From positions 24,693,886 to 24,757,885 of the forward strand of contig JADWOT020000001.1 in assembly GCA_036345935.2 (NCBI GenBank): DNA of 64,000 nt, in the 5' to 3' direction. The DNA is from Taenia hydatigena. Lineage: Eukaryota; Platyhelminthes; Cestoda; Cyclophyllidea; Taeniidae. Below the pieces are notes generated by a model. That model was not told the origin of the DNA and made no database searches. It saw only the letters and a list, made by a program, of their open reading frames with translations. A program made the position numbers and the translations under genes. This document shows positions 42,882 through 55,849 of the stretch, one piece after another. The stretch's first letter is position 1. Each line of letters opens with the position of its first letter.

Positions 42882-43100
42882 AGATGTAAGACTTTGTTTG
42901 TCATGACTGCTGATTGTAGTTTCTGCTACTTTGGTGGCCATATTGCACCAGCCGCATGGACTGGCCTCCGGGTCATGCCAGCAGCCCCGTTCGCTCTGTT
43001 TATTGAAGATATCTATTGTGCCCTAGTATTACGCCTTCTTTTGACTTCAAGGAAGTCCTGGGACGCTGCACAAGCAATGCATACGACTCGACAAAATTCT
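42882..43100. repeat. Dispersed repeat, copy 3
   Basis: Same word order as the copies near 31 kb: gtggccatattgcaccagc, catggactggcctccgggtcatgccagcagc, tagtattacgccttctttt, then ggaagtcctgggacgctgcac, which matches the ggagccctaggatgctacat stretch at about 31008. Confidence 0.7.
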
Positions 43101-44229
43101 AGCAAGGTAAGAAAGATGTACTTATCAATAATTTTACTTAGAATAAGTCTTAGCAATGCTTAATAATGAAAGAACTAAATCATTTCCTCTAAATACAACA
43201 AGAAAATTTAAAATTCCAAGGGCCGAAGTTGATGATGGCACCTGAAGTGCTATGATGTGTTGTGAAGATATGATGCAGAGACGACAAAGTTCCGCCCGTG
43301 TCAAGGAGCGTTAATTTCTAATCGCCTTTGTACTGCTAGTAAAGTTCATCCCACTGACTGGATTTGGCTCCGAAATCAATGTCTTGAATCCGATGACATT
43401 TAACCCAGTAGGCACCTACTTTGACACCCTGTCTAAATTACTTCTGCAGGTCTTGCATCTATTGTTCCGCCTTTTAAATTTGGGACAATAGCGTATCGCT
43501 ATCCAATGGGATAGTTGAAAGCCAACGTGTTGGGAACCTCAAATTTCGATCTTGTAAAGTACATCTACTTAGAGCTACCATTTTGTTCACCAGAGAAGCT
43601 AGATAAACCGGTGCTCCCATGCACACTGGAAGCGCATACTTTCTTATCTGGCCACAGGACCTAGCCGACGCGATTTGATCGCTTAAACGCTTCACTTTCT
43701 TCAGGATGGGCTCTACCGAATATCCGCATTTTACCGCCAATTTTGATGCATTGATAAATAAAAGGATCGGATCGAGTAGACTGACGGTTTTAAATTTTTT
43801 CATATCACAGTTCTAAAAGGATATTTTCAGCGTTGCTTTCAAGCATGCCAATGTCTACCTTTGCACTCAATTGCAAATAAAGGGCTTGAGAGGTGAGGAG
43901 CTAATCCTTTAGTGCGCGTGTCATCACTGGAATTCTCTTCATCACCTCTATCAGGTGTTGTGCTACACTTGAAATATTTTGCCCTAGGACCCAGTGTGGT
44001 CATAAACTAGAAGGGAGGTCAAGACAAACCTCTCACACTAACAGCAGTGACGCAGACAATTTACAGAGGCGCTTTTAGTAGCATCCCCCTAGTCCCATTT
44101 CAACAATGGACTTCATGGTAGAGAGAGCGTTCTATTTGTGAAGCGCTCACTGTTAGGACCAGAAACGGTAGAGAGCTGCATAGATGCTTGGACTAAATAC
44201 TGTTTGCACAAAAAAGACAACTAAAATGG
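43101..44229. other. No gene recognised
   Basis: No supported exon. A 109-codon frame at 43474-43803 (- strand) has no recognisable domain. Confidence 0.45.
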
Positions 44230-45545
44230 ATCAGCTTAGTGATCGGTGACAATAGCTGCGGTACCGGTGTGCCCACAGTAAGGACTAACGATCGAAAGCC
44301 AAAGTCTGACAAAGAGCGACGAATTTGGTATCAAAAGACGGATAAGAAGTCACTCAGAGTGCTTTGATGCATAAAAAAGAGTAAAAAGCTATTTTTCAAT
44401 CCCTAAATAAATCAACCGTGATAAACTCAAATGCAATTATTGCACAGCATCCCCTCAATTTCAATATTTTCGTCAGGATTATGAAATTAGTTGCAACGCT
44501 AACTCAAGGGGAAACCATTTGCACAGGGGTATGCGAGCACCACGGTCGATTGTGCTCACAGCGATGGGAATCTACTCATTACGCTACACCTCACAGTCTA
44601 ATAACTTACTTTTAAAATCTGTTATCAACTGGACAACAGTCTACCTGCCAAAAGTCCTATCTCCAGCGGTAAGTAGCAGCACACCAGCAACTCGGCTGTC
44701 ACCGGTCAGCGTGGGAGGTTTAGCTTGGTCTCCGCCTTTCTGCTGCGTGGTAACACCATGATCTCTCCTCGTGATAATTCACAGGGTTTCGATAAATACC
44801 AACGCATCATGCGTTTATTTTGGCATTTTCTCCTGATTTGTTGAATACTTCAGTTTCAAATCAGGTGCACCGATTATATTTAGCAAAAATTGTTCAGCTT
44901 TGGGGGGAAAGTGCCCTTTAGTCATAAGTCCGTTTGTGTGAAGAAACCATTTTGTTTTAAAATTGATCAGTTTTGTAACGAATAAAACAAGAACGAGTGC
45001 AGACGTTATGAGATTAGACTCATACTCATTTTAAAGTTCATGTCAGTGAGATAATTTTGGCATTTCATTTGCGAACAAACGCCGGCTTGTTGTTTTATCT
45101 GGCAAAAGGCATTGAGTGTGGATCACATTTTAGCGAATCCACAGTGTCATAATTAAGACGTGAAATAAGAAATGGGATTTTATTCTTTATGCTAAAGAAT
45201 TGCGTCGATGAGCTATAACTAACAGAATTACATTGCATGTGGGAAAGAAAAGGACCTTCCATGTACTGAGAAGAGGGAGAGTCCTTTGAGAATGGCTGTT
45301 TTTTGCAGCCTAATTTACCATGCAATGGGCCACCGGTGAAGTGCATGCCAGTTCATGTGCAGCTCACAGCAAAAAATTGTTGTGACACTTAGGAACCAAT
45401 TAGTTATATCAAGCGGTTAAAGATTCCATCACTCATATGATCACGAGAGGAGAGCATCTCCATCGCGCATGCTTAGATGCCTAGGCATGGTTGACTGGAG
45501 CTGGTGTTGTCGCTGCAGATCTCGTGGTGGCTAGACGTCAGACAG
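44230..45545. repeat. Partial copy of the foldback-like element, inverted
   Basis: Shares atagctgcggtaccggtgt and the sequence around 44640-44960 with 53320-53740 in direct orientation. The reverse complement of about 44860-45540 matches 53880-54500 (for example actaaagg-caCTTTCC... and accagctc...catgcctagg...atgctctcctct). It thus looks like one arm plus the loop of the element at 53.3-54.8 kb. Confidence 0.65.
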
Positions 45546-48500
45546 TTGAGACCGACATCCATCGCAAAAGTGCTGGTCAACACAACACGAGCATGTGTAT
45601 GCAGCATTAGTCTACCCTAACTCTGCCCATCAGATAGTTATGTATGGGCTGCCTTACAAATATCTGGGCTTTCGTTACTTGCATAGATTACTTCTACTTG
45701 CAGCAACAGCAACACAATAATCAAGATTGCTGAGATCGGAGTTCTTTCTCGCCTCAAGGCGATGCCTTCATCCGTGGGAGCTTTTACCAAAGCTAATCAC
45801 ATGCAGTTACTTATAATTTCCGATGAGCGCTTCAAATGCACGGGAAGGAGGGAATTTATAGCGCATAAAATTGTGAAGATTGAACAGATAATCGAAGTCT
45901 GCAACAGGAATCAATGTTGTCTGAACACTTGCCTATAAAGCAATCAATTTTATTCGATAGATGTGAGTTCGAAATCTTCGACAGATTCAGAAACACTTCA
46001 TCTTAAAGAAAAAGTCTGGCGTAAACGATTTCTATCTCCACTTATCACTGCTAGTTGCATCTAACTTCACTTGAGCCGTCGATTGGGAAAAGAGGAGTCT
46101 GTTTCATTCATGTATGGTAAGTAAGGCAGTGAGTAATTTAGTAGTTTTCAAAACAAGAAGGGCATTTTTTAGTTTACTAAGGATGGCAACAAACTTGAAG
46201 AATTGACAAATGATGGTTATAGCCTCCTCAAAGTGTCTGAATAACTTCTTAACGCCTTCATTGCCCTGACCCATCCGCATATGTGCACCGAATGTCTTCA
46301 TTTAAAATGCTCTTGGGTAATCAAACTCACCAATAAACCAGAAAGACGCGTTCATAAACACCTCAAAATAAGACTTGGCATGCACTAAATTGAGGTTCTA
46401 AGATGGCTGTCATAGCGTAACCCGGGATGCACAGTCATTAGGCCGTGGAGGTACGCCTCCATTTGACTCATTATATCTATTTAAGTGCATCGTCACTACC
46501 ACAAATTAGGCCTCCTAAACAGTTTGTTTACCACTGTGCTCGTTAGAACGCACAGTTGCCATTGACTACTGTATATGGTACTGCCACAGTAGTATCACTA
46601 CGTCTTCTCAGTTGCTAACACCTAGTCTGCTAGGCTAGTGCCACGATGCAGTCCGATAGTTCTTCTGCGCTGCAGATGACGTTACAAATAACGGGTTGGA
46701 CATAATATAAAGAAAGCTAGGCTAATGAATTTGATGCTGATGGAGAGCACACTAGGGAAACCCCTCGATTTGAATAGACAACAAGGACTTTTGATTAGCC
46801 ATCAGAAGTCACTTTGAACTAACAAATCCTTTAAGCTTACTTTGCATTCCATTATGACAAGATTTATAAAATGAATTATGAGAGCAGGCTTAACACACTT
46901 TGTAACACGTACCAAAGTAGCTAATTTTAGTAACGAAGGTGACGAAAAACCTCAAAAGGCTACTCATGCGACTGTTGCGAAGTGGGAAACAAGGAGATTG
47001 AAGTGGGTAGTAAACTAATAAATTTAAAGGGCGTGTTGCTGTTAGGACTCTTGAAATGACAGCCTAGCAGAAGCTTGTGATATGCAATGCAAGATATCAA
47101 TGAATGTACGCCCGCTTTTGAACAAGGTGTTTATGCGATGAAAACCATTCCAAGCCAGCTCCATGTCTTTCGACACCACCTCTCGTCGTTCTATTGCTTC
47201 TGTCCTCACCAAAGCCTCACCGCTAAATTATGCGCTCACCTTAAGTAGATGCCTAGACAACCAGTGGTAGGGTAATTTCTCTGTGCATGACACTCTGCTT
47301 GTTCTGCCCTTCGGCTTCCTAAAAATAACTAGAAATTTCGAGAAAACGAGTAATTAGAAGTCTTAAAACACTAGGCACTGAGTTCCATGCTTATAACCAC
47401 ATTGCAATAAAATCGGAATAAAAATACAATACAGTACTAGCGAATGAGTCTGAATGACCCCGACGTTTCATTTGAAGAAGCACCGAAATTTACATGCACA
47501 TCTTCTAATTTCTAACGTAAGCGTATGGAAGGCTTAGAGACTAGTTGGACTAAGCAAGACTAAACCACATCGCATAGAGAGTCTTTTAGCTTATTATGAT
47601 AGCCAGACCTGTAGGCGGGGTCTAATAGAAGAATCGCTTGCCTTGTGAGTTCTGGACGTCCGGTTAGCGCCTTCACTAACTGCTAAAAACAGTCACGCTA
47701 TTTACTATTCCTTTGTGCTATTGGGTGCATTCTTTACTGTTTGATTAACACACTCGACTAAAAAGTCGTAAGATCTTGTGGCTGCATTCAAGTTACTGGC
47801 GCAACAGGTCAACTGAATAAAATTCGTCCATCAAACTGTCCCCCACGTGTGCGCTCATTTATTCGTTCACCTACTCATCCACAAATTCATCTACCGATTA
47901 CCAATCCCACTAATCTGACTCTCACTTGACGTTTTGATGAGTTGCGCATATTTTTTTACAAGAGGGAGCAATATTTTCCCAACTCAGTGCTTTACAGCAA
48001 CCAAAAAGCAAAATCCATGTAGTTTTGCTCGAATTTTAGCTAATGAAACTATTCAAAATTTTCTGACTTTATTTTGGCAGTTTTTGCATTTCAACAACCA
48101 TGGGCGTTGCGAGACTCTCTTAAAAAGGTCAAGCATGCCTCAAGGAAGCATTAAACAAAGAACTTTTGTGTGACTCGTTTGCCCTTCAGTCTAAACATTA
48201 ATGCCTTCGTAACGCATTCGGTTGCTTCATATGGCCGCAGCTCATAACACGATACGTCTACCTGCTCGCCTTGGCAAAAATGCTGGCCGAAAGCTCGTGT
48301 GTGTAGATGCAGACATGTAAGAATGCAGATGAGCGAAATAGCCAGTCCCGTTGAACGTCCATGGTGAAGGTGATGACGTCTAGAATTCAACTTCAGTATT
48401 TCTACGATTTGAGAGCAATGCAGTCTGGAATCTGCAGTTACAGTTACCGGATCAAAGACTACTATCCCTGATGGGCTAAGTGCTGAGGTATAAAAGGACT

Positions 48501-50129
48501 CTAAGAAGACACGGGGTTAAAACAAGGGGGATGGGTGTCATGGAACGCTGTCCTCTCAAGCATGAGACCACAGCAGAAATCTGAGGCTCTTCAAGAGACG
48601 CTTGCTTATTGAGTAAATGAGAAAGCATTGCAGTCTGGCCAAATCAAATGGTAGTGGACGCTGGACGCTGCCACGGCCCCAACATAAAGCTGCGGACAGG
48701 TCCGCAAGCTGTCGAACTGCCACACATGCCCGTGTTCTGCATTTGGCGGAGAATGTCACGAAACAAATTGATTTTCAGAAAAAAACCTAATTGTGATAGG
48801 GCTCTACTATACTTCTTCTGCAAAAATCATAACATTTTAACATTCTTTGTGCTCCGAATTGCACCTGCCGACACACAGGATGTACTACTTAAATCCGTAA
48901 ATGCAATGACTATGTTTCGTCCTATGACTTGTAATATTACGAAACACTGCCATAATAGACTCGCAAATGCGCTTGAAATAAACTTGTTTAAAGTAATTGA
49001 TCAATTTATCGCACATTTTTAAAGGAATTTTTGCTAAGACTCTGCGCATGGTAATATGCTAAGCAGCGGTTTTAAACTACTCAGAGGCGGTATATGCTCC
49101 ACCGAGCAATCGACATTTCTTGTTCCTAATTAAGCGGGCTTTTGACCGCGTTGAGCTGTGAGTTTTAAGGAAGGCGATAACTTTGGCGGCTGCGGCTGTT
49201 GTGCGTATTAGAGTATGCGATAGATAGAGTCCTGGAGATGTTGACTAGATTTGCATCATAGTAATAATTGAAGCCATCAAGTCTCATCGAACACACGTCC
49301 AGAGCTCTTCCATTGTTCGAATATCGTGAGTCTGACACTCTACTACTATTGCATGCATGGTGATACTGCCGACATTTTCGCTTCACTGCAATATTACAAC
49401 TTGGGAATGAGCTCAGTACTACAATCAGTGGCAGCGAGAAGTAGAGCCAATCCCCTGGAACGACTACCCTATTTTGCAATGCTTATTTCCCAACGTCAGA
49501 GTAGGTGGAAGCCATCTGTTGCCGATGGCTAGAACGTCTCAGCCTTGACCACTTCTGCAGTTACTCACACCTGCTTATCAGCAAGAAGCCAAACACTAAA
49601 CGGAGTGCTATCATGACTACTGACCTACCATCGCCGATACGGACATTGGCATGATGTGTGCAATTGCTTACCGGACACAAGTCATTCCCACAGGCGACTG
49701 ATTAATTTCTTAGCAGTAACAAAGGATGAATATTGATGGGAAAATTAATAGCTAGGTGAGTGCATGAGCGCAACGATTTGCAATGGGGTAGGCTTAGATA
49801 ATCGCGTGTAGTTACTGTTGCCCTACATATTCTGGGAAGAAATGCACAAATTTGTGCATCCAAGTTGTCAAATCTCCCTGCTCACGAACCGAGACTCTTC
49901 GCACACATAAGCGAGTTGCACAAGGTCTCCAAATGTATGTACATGAGTCCGTAGTTCTCCCTTGTAACAGGTTAATCAGCGCCTATTCACTCGGCAGCCA
50001 TCTCACACATCGTGCGCATACTTTATAGGAGCCCCCTTGCTACCCCATTTTCGTCACATCATCACCCATCTTCAGTTGCGTGCTGCGAACGCATTTTTCT
50101 AGATTGGTTAACGCTGCTGTCCCACATCT
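45546..50129. other. No gene recognised
   Basis: Many short frames but none with a motif, a conserved splice pattern or a paired copy in the window. Confidence 0.5.
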
Positions 50130-51588
50130 CCACTTCTCATCCTCCAGCTTTATATTTGTGCGGCATTCAGCATTCCCTATATCCACTTCTCCGACGGAAG
50201 ACCCCTATCCTCCGTAATGGTGATGCTGTTTCGCTTTCCTGACGACATGTCCACCATCGCCACATCAAGAATACCATTTTCATCTATTTGGAAGGAAACC
50301 TTAATCTACGGTGATCTGCGTGGTGCAAGTGGAATGCACAACAACTCGAAGTTGCATGACAAGTTGTTGTCACTCGTCATCGCACGCACGCACACCCTTG
50401 TACACCTACACTAACACACTCGATTGATTGCCTAAACACGTCGAGAATATCTATGCCATCTTTCTCAGAATCTTCGCATTGCGCCTTATCAACATCAGCT
50501 CCGCGGCTAGTGAGATTGACGCCACCGCGAGCAGCACCAAATCCTGTGCCTTCAACGACTCGTCATCAGTCAGATTAGGCGCTTGTGACGCCGCAGCGTA
50601 TGCTACTGCCCTATGCAGATTTATGCTTACTATTTAAGATGTCTTGCAACAACTGTCTCATGAAAATCAACTTGTGCAGCTTTGCATCACTTAATGCCTG
50701 TTTCACCGGATCCAGGGTTCTGTGGAGGAGATCTGAGCACAAATGCTTAAGCCGACGTCCGTGTGAGGGTCATGCTGAACACACTGCCCTCAAGCAACAA
50801 TTTCACATCTATGTTTGGGTACTCAGAAAAACCTACCATTTCACTTGCCACCTCACACGCCTTTCCTAGAGGGCTGATGGCCTTCTTGATGGTTGCCAAG
50901 CACTCGCCCTTGTGCATTGGCCCAAGCATCTTAAAAAATATCTTCCTGTGTGAGAATTAAAGACCTCGCCACCCAAGTGCGTTCCACTGTTAGTCGATTT
51001 AACCTCAAATAATCCATCCTCAATGGATGGGATGGAGACATCGAAGGTTCCACCACCCAAATCAAACACGCGCACATTGCGCTGCAAGTCGGATCTTTTG
51101 TCCGAACCATATGCGATGGTGGCTGCCGTAGGCACATTAGCGATCCGCAACACCTTCAAGCCTGCAGCTCTCCCAGCATCTATCGTCGCCCGCCACTGGC
51201 TGTCATTGAAGTATGCGACACCGTGATTGCGACGTTTGTCGCCTGCTTGCCTAGGCACGAATCTACTGCCTACTTCATCTTCAGCAGCACTGGGGTCGAG
51301 ACCTCGTTTGCGAAAGTGGTCTGTACACTACGAAGCTCTACCTCGATTATCGACTTGCCTTGCGGATTCATGGCATCGACTGATCAATGCTCCATGCCAT
51401 CTTGCAGCGTCCGTTTTTAAAATCGCGCGCGATCAAATTCTTTAGATAAAAGGCCGTGTAGGTTAGGCCTAGAGCCTCCTGGTATTCGCTGCATCATCGA
51501 TGAAACACTTCTCGTTCGTACTAACAATATTGCAGGGCGTTGTTTGGCAACCCTGAACGTTTACATTGATATCTACCTTTCCGAGATT
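50130..51588 (-). pseudogene. Cytosolic HSP70 pseudogene (nearly full length, decayed)
   Basis: Read on the - strand, the HSP70 order is intact: GKVDINVNVQGCQTTP, DDAAN, SIIEVEL...VLLKMK, the ATPase signature [12 protein letters not shown] with [21 protein letters not shown], a TLDPVKQALSDAKLHK stretch, AVAYAAASQAP, and [18 protein letters not shown] of the substrate domain. It dies out early in the lid (about 50150). Stops and frameshifts break it in many places: a stop after VLLKMK, a shift before YFNDSQ, a stop after RYF, others in the substrate domain. No introns are apparent, so a processed or long-dead copy is likely. It lies in the left arm of the inverted repeat. Confidence 0.92.
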
Positions 51589-53142
51589 GGAGGGGTCTGA
51601 CGCTTACTAAAATCGGATTTTGGTGGCAAACTGGGCTATGCGTGGACACGTGTTTGTGTACTCAGACCACCTCTTACCGAAAGGAAGGCGACATACATGC
51701 ATGCCATTCATTTCCACGCTAACTGGTAAGCCGCGTCAAAGTAGTTTTTATTACAAATATCATTTTCCATTGCGAGAAAGTGGCTTTTGACCAGACATTT
51801 AAAACCCTTCTTGGAAATGCAAACTGCTTATAGAAACTTGGTTGACCATTTGAACTTCTAGTTTTCAAACACATTTCCTTGTCGCCTAAACAAATCAAAA
51901 ATTCCTTTTAGTATACCCTTTAAATGCATCATGTCGACCAGTCTAGCCTTCCTTATTTTCAGCGCAATACGTCTACATTTCAGATGGACCAAAGCAGACA
52001 TTCCTGCAGGCCAATCAATGCAAAACTGAGGCACACAATCAACAAAGTTGCAAGAACTAAATCCTCTAATCAAACAAGAATATTACGCTTACGTTATCTG
52101 ACCATGATACCAAATTTTATGTGGTAGCAGTAGTATAGCTAGCTTAATGGGTAAAACAAGCAACAAAACCATCACTGATTTCATCCAACAACACTGTGTG
52201 TGCCATTTTGACTTCAATCAATGTCGACTTACTAACAATGGACCCATCATTCTCACGTGTCACCGGGAGTGTCTGCCAATAACCGTGCCCCTACACAAGT
52301 TCCAGTTCTATAAATGAGTCTACGAAGCCACCCTACTAATCGTTTTAAGTTATACGACGAGAGCGTCGAGTTAAATGATTCCTTGGCGCGCAGTATCACC
52401 TTTGCTGAAAGTTTCTACTTTTCACACAAATGCATTTCACCCATAGTACTTAGTTGGCCAACCATGGTCTGGAGGTCAGTCACCATGTGCAGCGTCAATA
52501 ATTGGCAGAGAGCTGTCACTTCATCACCAGCACCTCTTGCCTATGCGTTCGTTGTTGCGCACCAGCATTTTTGCTTTTAGTTTTACGCAGTCTAGACAAG
52601 TGATTTTCGTCCCTCGTATTCTTTAAAATATGAGTTATTTGCAAAAATTAAGTCGAAGTACACGCCCACTGTGCTTTCGCCATGCTTCTTCAAATTAAAT
52701 ATGTGTAGAGAAAGCAAATAAAACAGAAACGCAGAAAAGCGAAGCGTTTTGTGGGGCCCAATGCCACTTGAGCGCATATCAGCCTATGAGAAAAGGCTTA
52801 CTTGACCTACAGGGCGAATTCACACGATATGGCGTGTTGAATCATGTGGGCAATTCCAAATCCAAATCCCACGCTTTTCATCACGGATGTGTACAGAGAT
52901 GCAACTCACGAGAAAGCACAGTGCAGACCAATGGCACCAGACACTCTGTTCATCCTTCGTCGAGCTAATGCAACGCGAAAACCAACCTCAAATATATGGG
53001 TTTGAGTAGCTCCGTGGGATCACATGTCGTTCCTACTCTAAGAGCCTACAGAAGCCACCAAACTGTGGTGGCGGTGAAAGAAGAAGACATTTTGCCAAGC
53101 ACCATTAAATGGGATAGATGTGCTCCTACATCCGTCTGTCTA
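50846..53142 (-). repeat. Left arm of a large inverted repeat
   Basis: The reverse complement of this arm matches 61704-64000 base for base in length. Paired landmarks always add to 114,846 (51258+63588, 52073+62773, 52968+61878), so there is no net indel across about 2.3 kb. A few substitutions are visible (near 51614, 52970, 53130). The inner edge is at about 53142, where similarity stops. The outer edge cannot be set because the partner runs off the window. Confidence 0.95.
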
Positions 53143-53309
53143 CTATAAACTCACTCGCATCACTTCCTTTTATGGAGGCGTGGGCAATGCAGACGGATTG
53201 GTAGGAGGTAGCAGAATGCACTGCCTTGTCCATAAATTGACCGACATAAAACGCGCAAAATGCCGCCATTAATGGTTAAGCCAAATACCGTTTACGAAAA
53301 AAGCGGCCA

Positions 53310-54800
53310 AATGGAATGACAGAGACATCGGTGGGAATAGCTGCGGTACCGGTGTACCCACAGTAGAACGAGAGATTTTCTGCCGGCTATGCTCATCGCG
53401 ACAACACACAACTCTTTATGCTAAGTCTCGCACTCTAACATTTTTTACTAAGATGCGCATTCAATCCCACACCACAAGGTTTATCACCACTCCCATCTTT
53501 ACAGCAGAGAAAATAGATGCAAGTGATAGCGTACCAATAACTGGTCTGCCACGAGACAGCGTAGGAGGTCCAACTTAACCTCCTCCTCTCCACCACGTGG
53601 CAGCAAGCAACAGAACTCCCTCGTTGGTGACGCACAGAGTTTCGGCAAACACCCACGCATTCCGCACTTTTTAAGCATCTTCTCCCCACCTATTCAGTAG
53701 TTTAGTTTTGATTAGGTGCAACGATGAAATGCATCAGCCCTTCGAAAAGTGCTCTGTGGTTCTTCTTCTTGAAAAGAATACTGTCTGTGCACTTCAACAA
53801 ACCACCGTTTCCCTCGATTTATGCAAACTTGATGAAGCAGGCAGATTACCAGCCATCTGACGTTTTGCCGTCACACCATCCACGTTGACAACACCAGCTC
53901 TAGTCAAACATGCCTAGGAATTTGAGTGTGCGCAACGAAGACGCTCTCCTCTTGCAATCGTATGAGCAATGGAATATTCAATCGCTTGAGATAACTGGAT
54001 GGATCCCAAGTGCCACAAAAGTTATTGCTGCGAGCTGCGCATCAACTCGCACACACTCCACCTGTAGACCAAGACATTATCAATATTTGGTTATAAAAGG
54101 CTGCCATTCCCGGAAAATCTCTTCGATCTTAGTAAGGAGGACGATTCCCACTGCGATACCGCTTCTCATTTTGTGCTTCATTTGTGACACCTTGTAGATT
54201 CGCCGAAATGCGGCCCACACTCAATGCCCTTCGTCGGATAAAACAACAAACACGCATTTGCATAGAAATGAAATTCCACAATCGCTTACCTAACGTGAAC
54301 TGCCAAATGACCATGAGTCAATTTCTGCAACAGCTTCGATCTATTCATAGGCATTTATAACGTTTGATTAATCTTATAAACAGAATTGGTTTCTAAACGC
54401 GCACGGACTTATGACTAAAGGACACTTTCCTCTCAAAGCTGCGAAATATTTGCTACATTTCACCATTGCACCTAATCGGAAGCTAAAGTACTCAATAGAA
54501 TGTGGGGAAATGCTTGAACAAGTACAGACTCCATGTGCACGTGCCAAAACCCTGTGCGTTGTCACTAAGCCAGTAATTCCGCGTGGGTGATTTCGTGAGA
54601 GATCACGGTGATGCCACGTAGCATAAAGGGTAAGTCAAGTCATACTCCCACGCTGACTCGTGGCAGACCAGTTGTTGGTGCTCTGTAATTTGCCACTAGA
54701 GATAGGACTTGTGGCAGCTGGGTTGGTGTGCAGTTAGTAATGGATTTCAGACGTAAGGTTTTAGACTGCGAAGCCTAGCCCCATGAGTGGATTTTCGTCG
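53310..54800. mobile_element. Foldback-like element with imperfect inverted arms
   Basis: About 53540-53770 and 54420-54700 are imperfect reverse complements (for example gattaggtgcaacgatgaaatg against catttcaccattgcacctaatc; ccacgtggcag... against ...ccacgta). The loop between them (about 53880-54400) has no coding motif. A partial inverted copy is present at 44.2-45.5 kb. The structure suits a non-autonomous element, but no target-site duplication was found and no class can be assigned. Confidence 0.5.
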
Positions 54801-55849
54801 TGATGTGCACAATTGTCAGTTGTGCTCTCATATCAGTGTGTTTGTGGTTTAATATCAAGATTTCGTTACGAATGATTTTATAACTCCGTTAACGTCTCTG
54901 AAAATGAAAGAAATGCCACGCAATACTTACGTTTGCTTTTGCTACGGTTGTTTTATTTGTGTTTAACAAGAATCTTTTCACTCCTACACGTTTAAGTACT
55001 ACAAGTAAATTTTTCCCCGATCTTGCGACATCATGGTCTTCGCTGCAGACGTATGTTGTAAACGCTTTACGAGACTTGGGCTTTCCGTCTCTAGATTTTA
55101 CTGTGGGCACACCAGTGCCGCAGCTATTGTCACTGACCACTTGCTGCACCTTTTGATTGTTTTTTTTTCGCGTAGACGGCATCTAATCCAAATATCTATG
55201 TATTTCCACACCGTTTTTGGCACCCCAACACAATTTCTACGGCAGCCGAGTCAGGAACACAGCGGTAGAATCTGCTATTTTCTCCTTTTCTATCCTCGTC
55301 ATCAACCCTTCTTTTAAAGGGAATACTGAAAACAGATTTAAAGTAGACAGCCCAATAAAGGTGCTTGACTAAATGACTTACCATTCCTCTAACATGGTTT
55401 GATGGCTTCTGCTTGCCTCAGAGCAGGAGCGGTATGCGGTCCTACAGAGCTGCTTATAGACGTGTTTTAGAGATTTTCTTTCTCATTGTATTTGTTTAAC
55501 GAAATCTGTTCTTAAGTGCCTAATTATCATTTAACTTTGATAGGTTTCCCAAGAAAAAGTGAGACCTATCTTTTGCGACGTTTTCTATCCCTTACTTATG
55601 GGACGATGGCGCGGATTAATAATCTTAGGCTTCCAATGCAGTGAACTATTGAAGTAAAGTTTACTTAGTTGGCAGAGCCTTACTGAATGGCCTCAAGCTT
55701 AACAACTTTAAGTTTGGTCGATTGCCGACTGTCCGCTTACAGTTTCTTTTACTTAGGTAACACGAAAGTTAAACAGCGTATGCGTCGACATGAGCATACG
55801 CTGCAAGTTTCTTAAGTTGTGTTTCTGTTCACCTCTATGCTGATGAATG
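54801..55849. other. No gene recognised
   Basis: Open frames at 54889-55182 (-) and 55033-55317 (+) have no recognisable domain. Confidence 0.4.
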
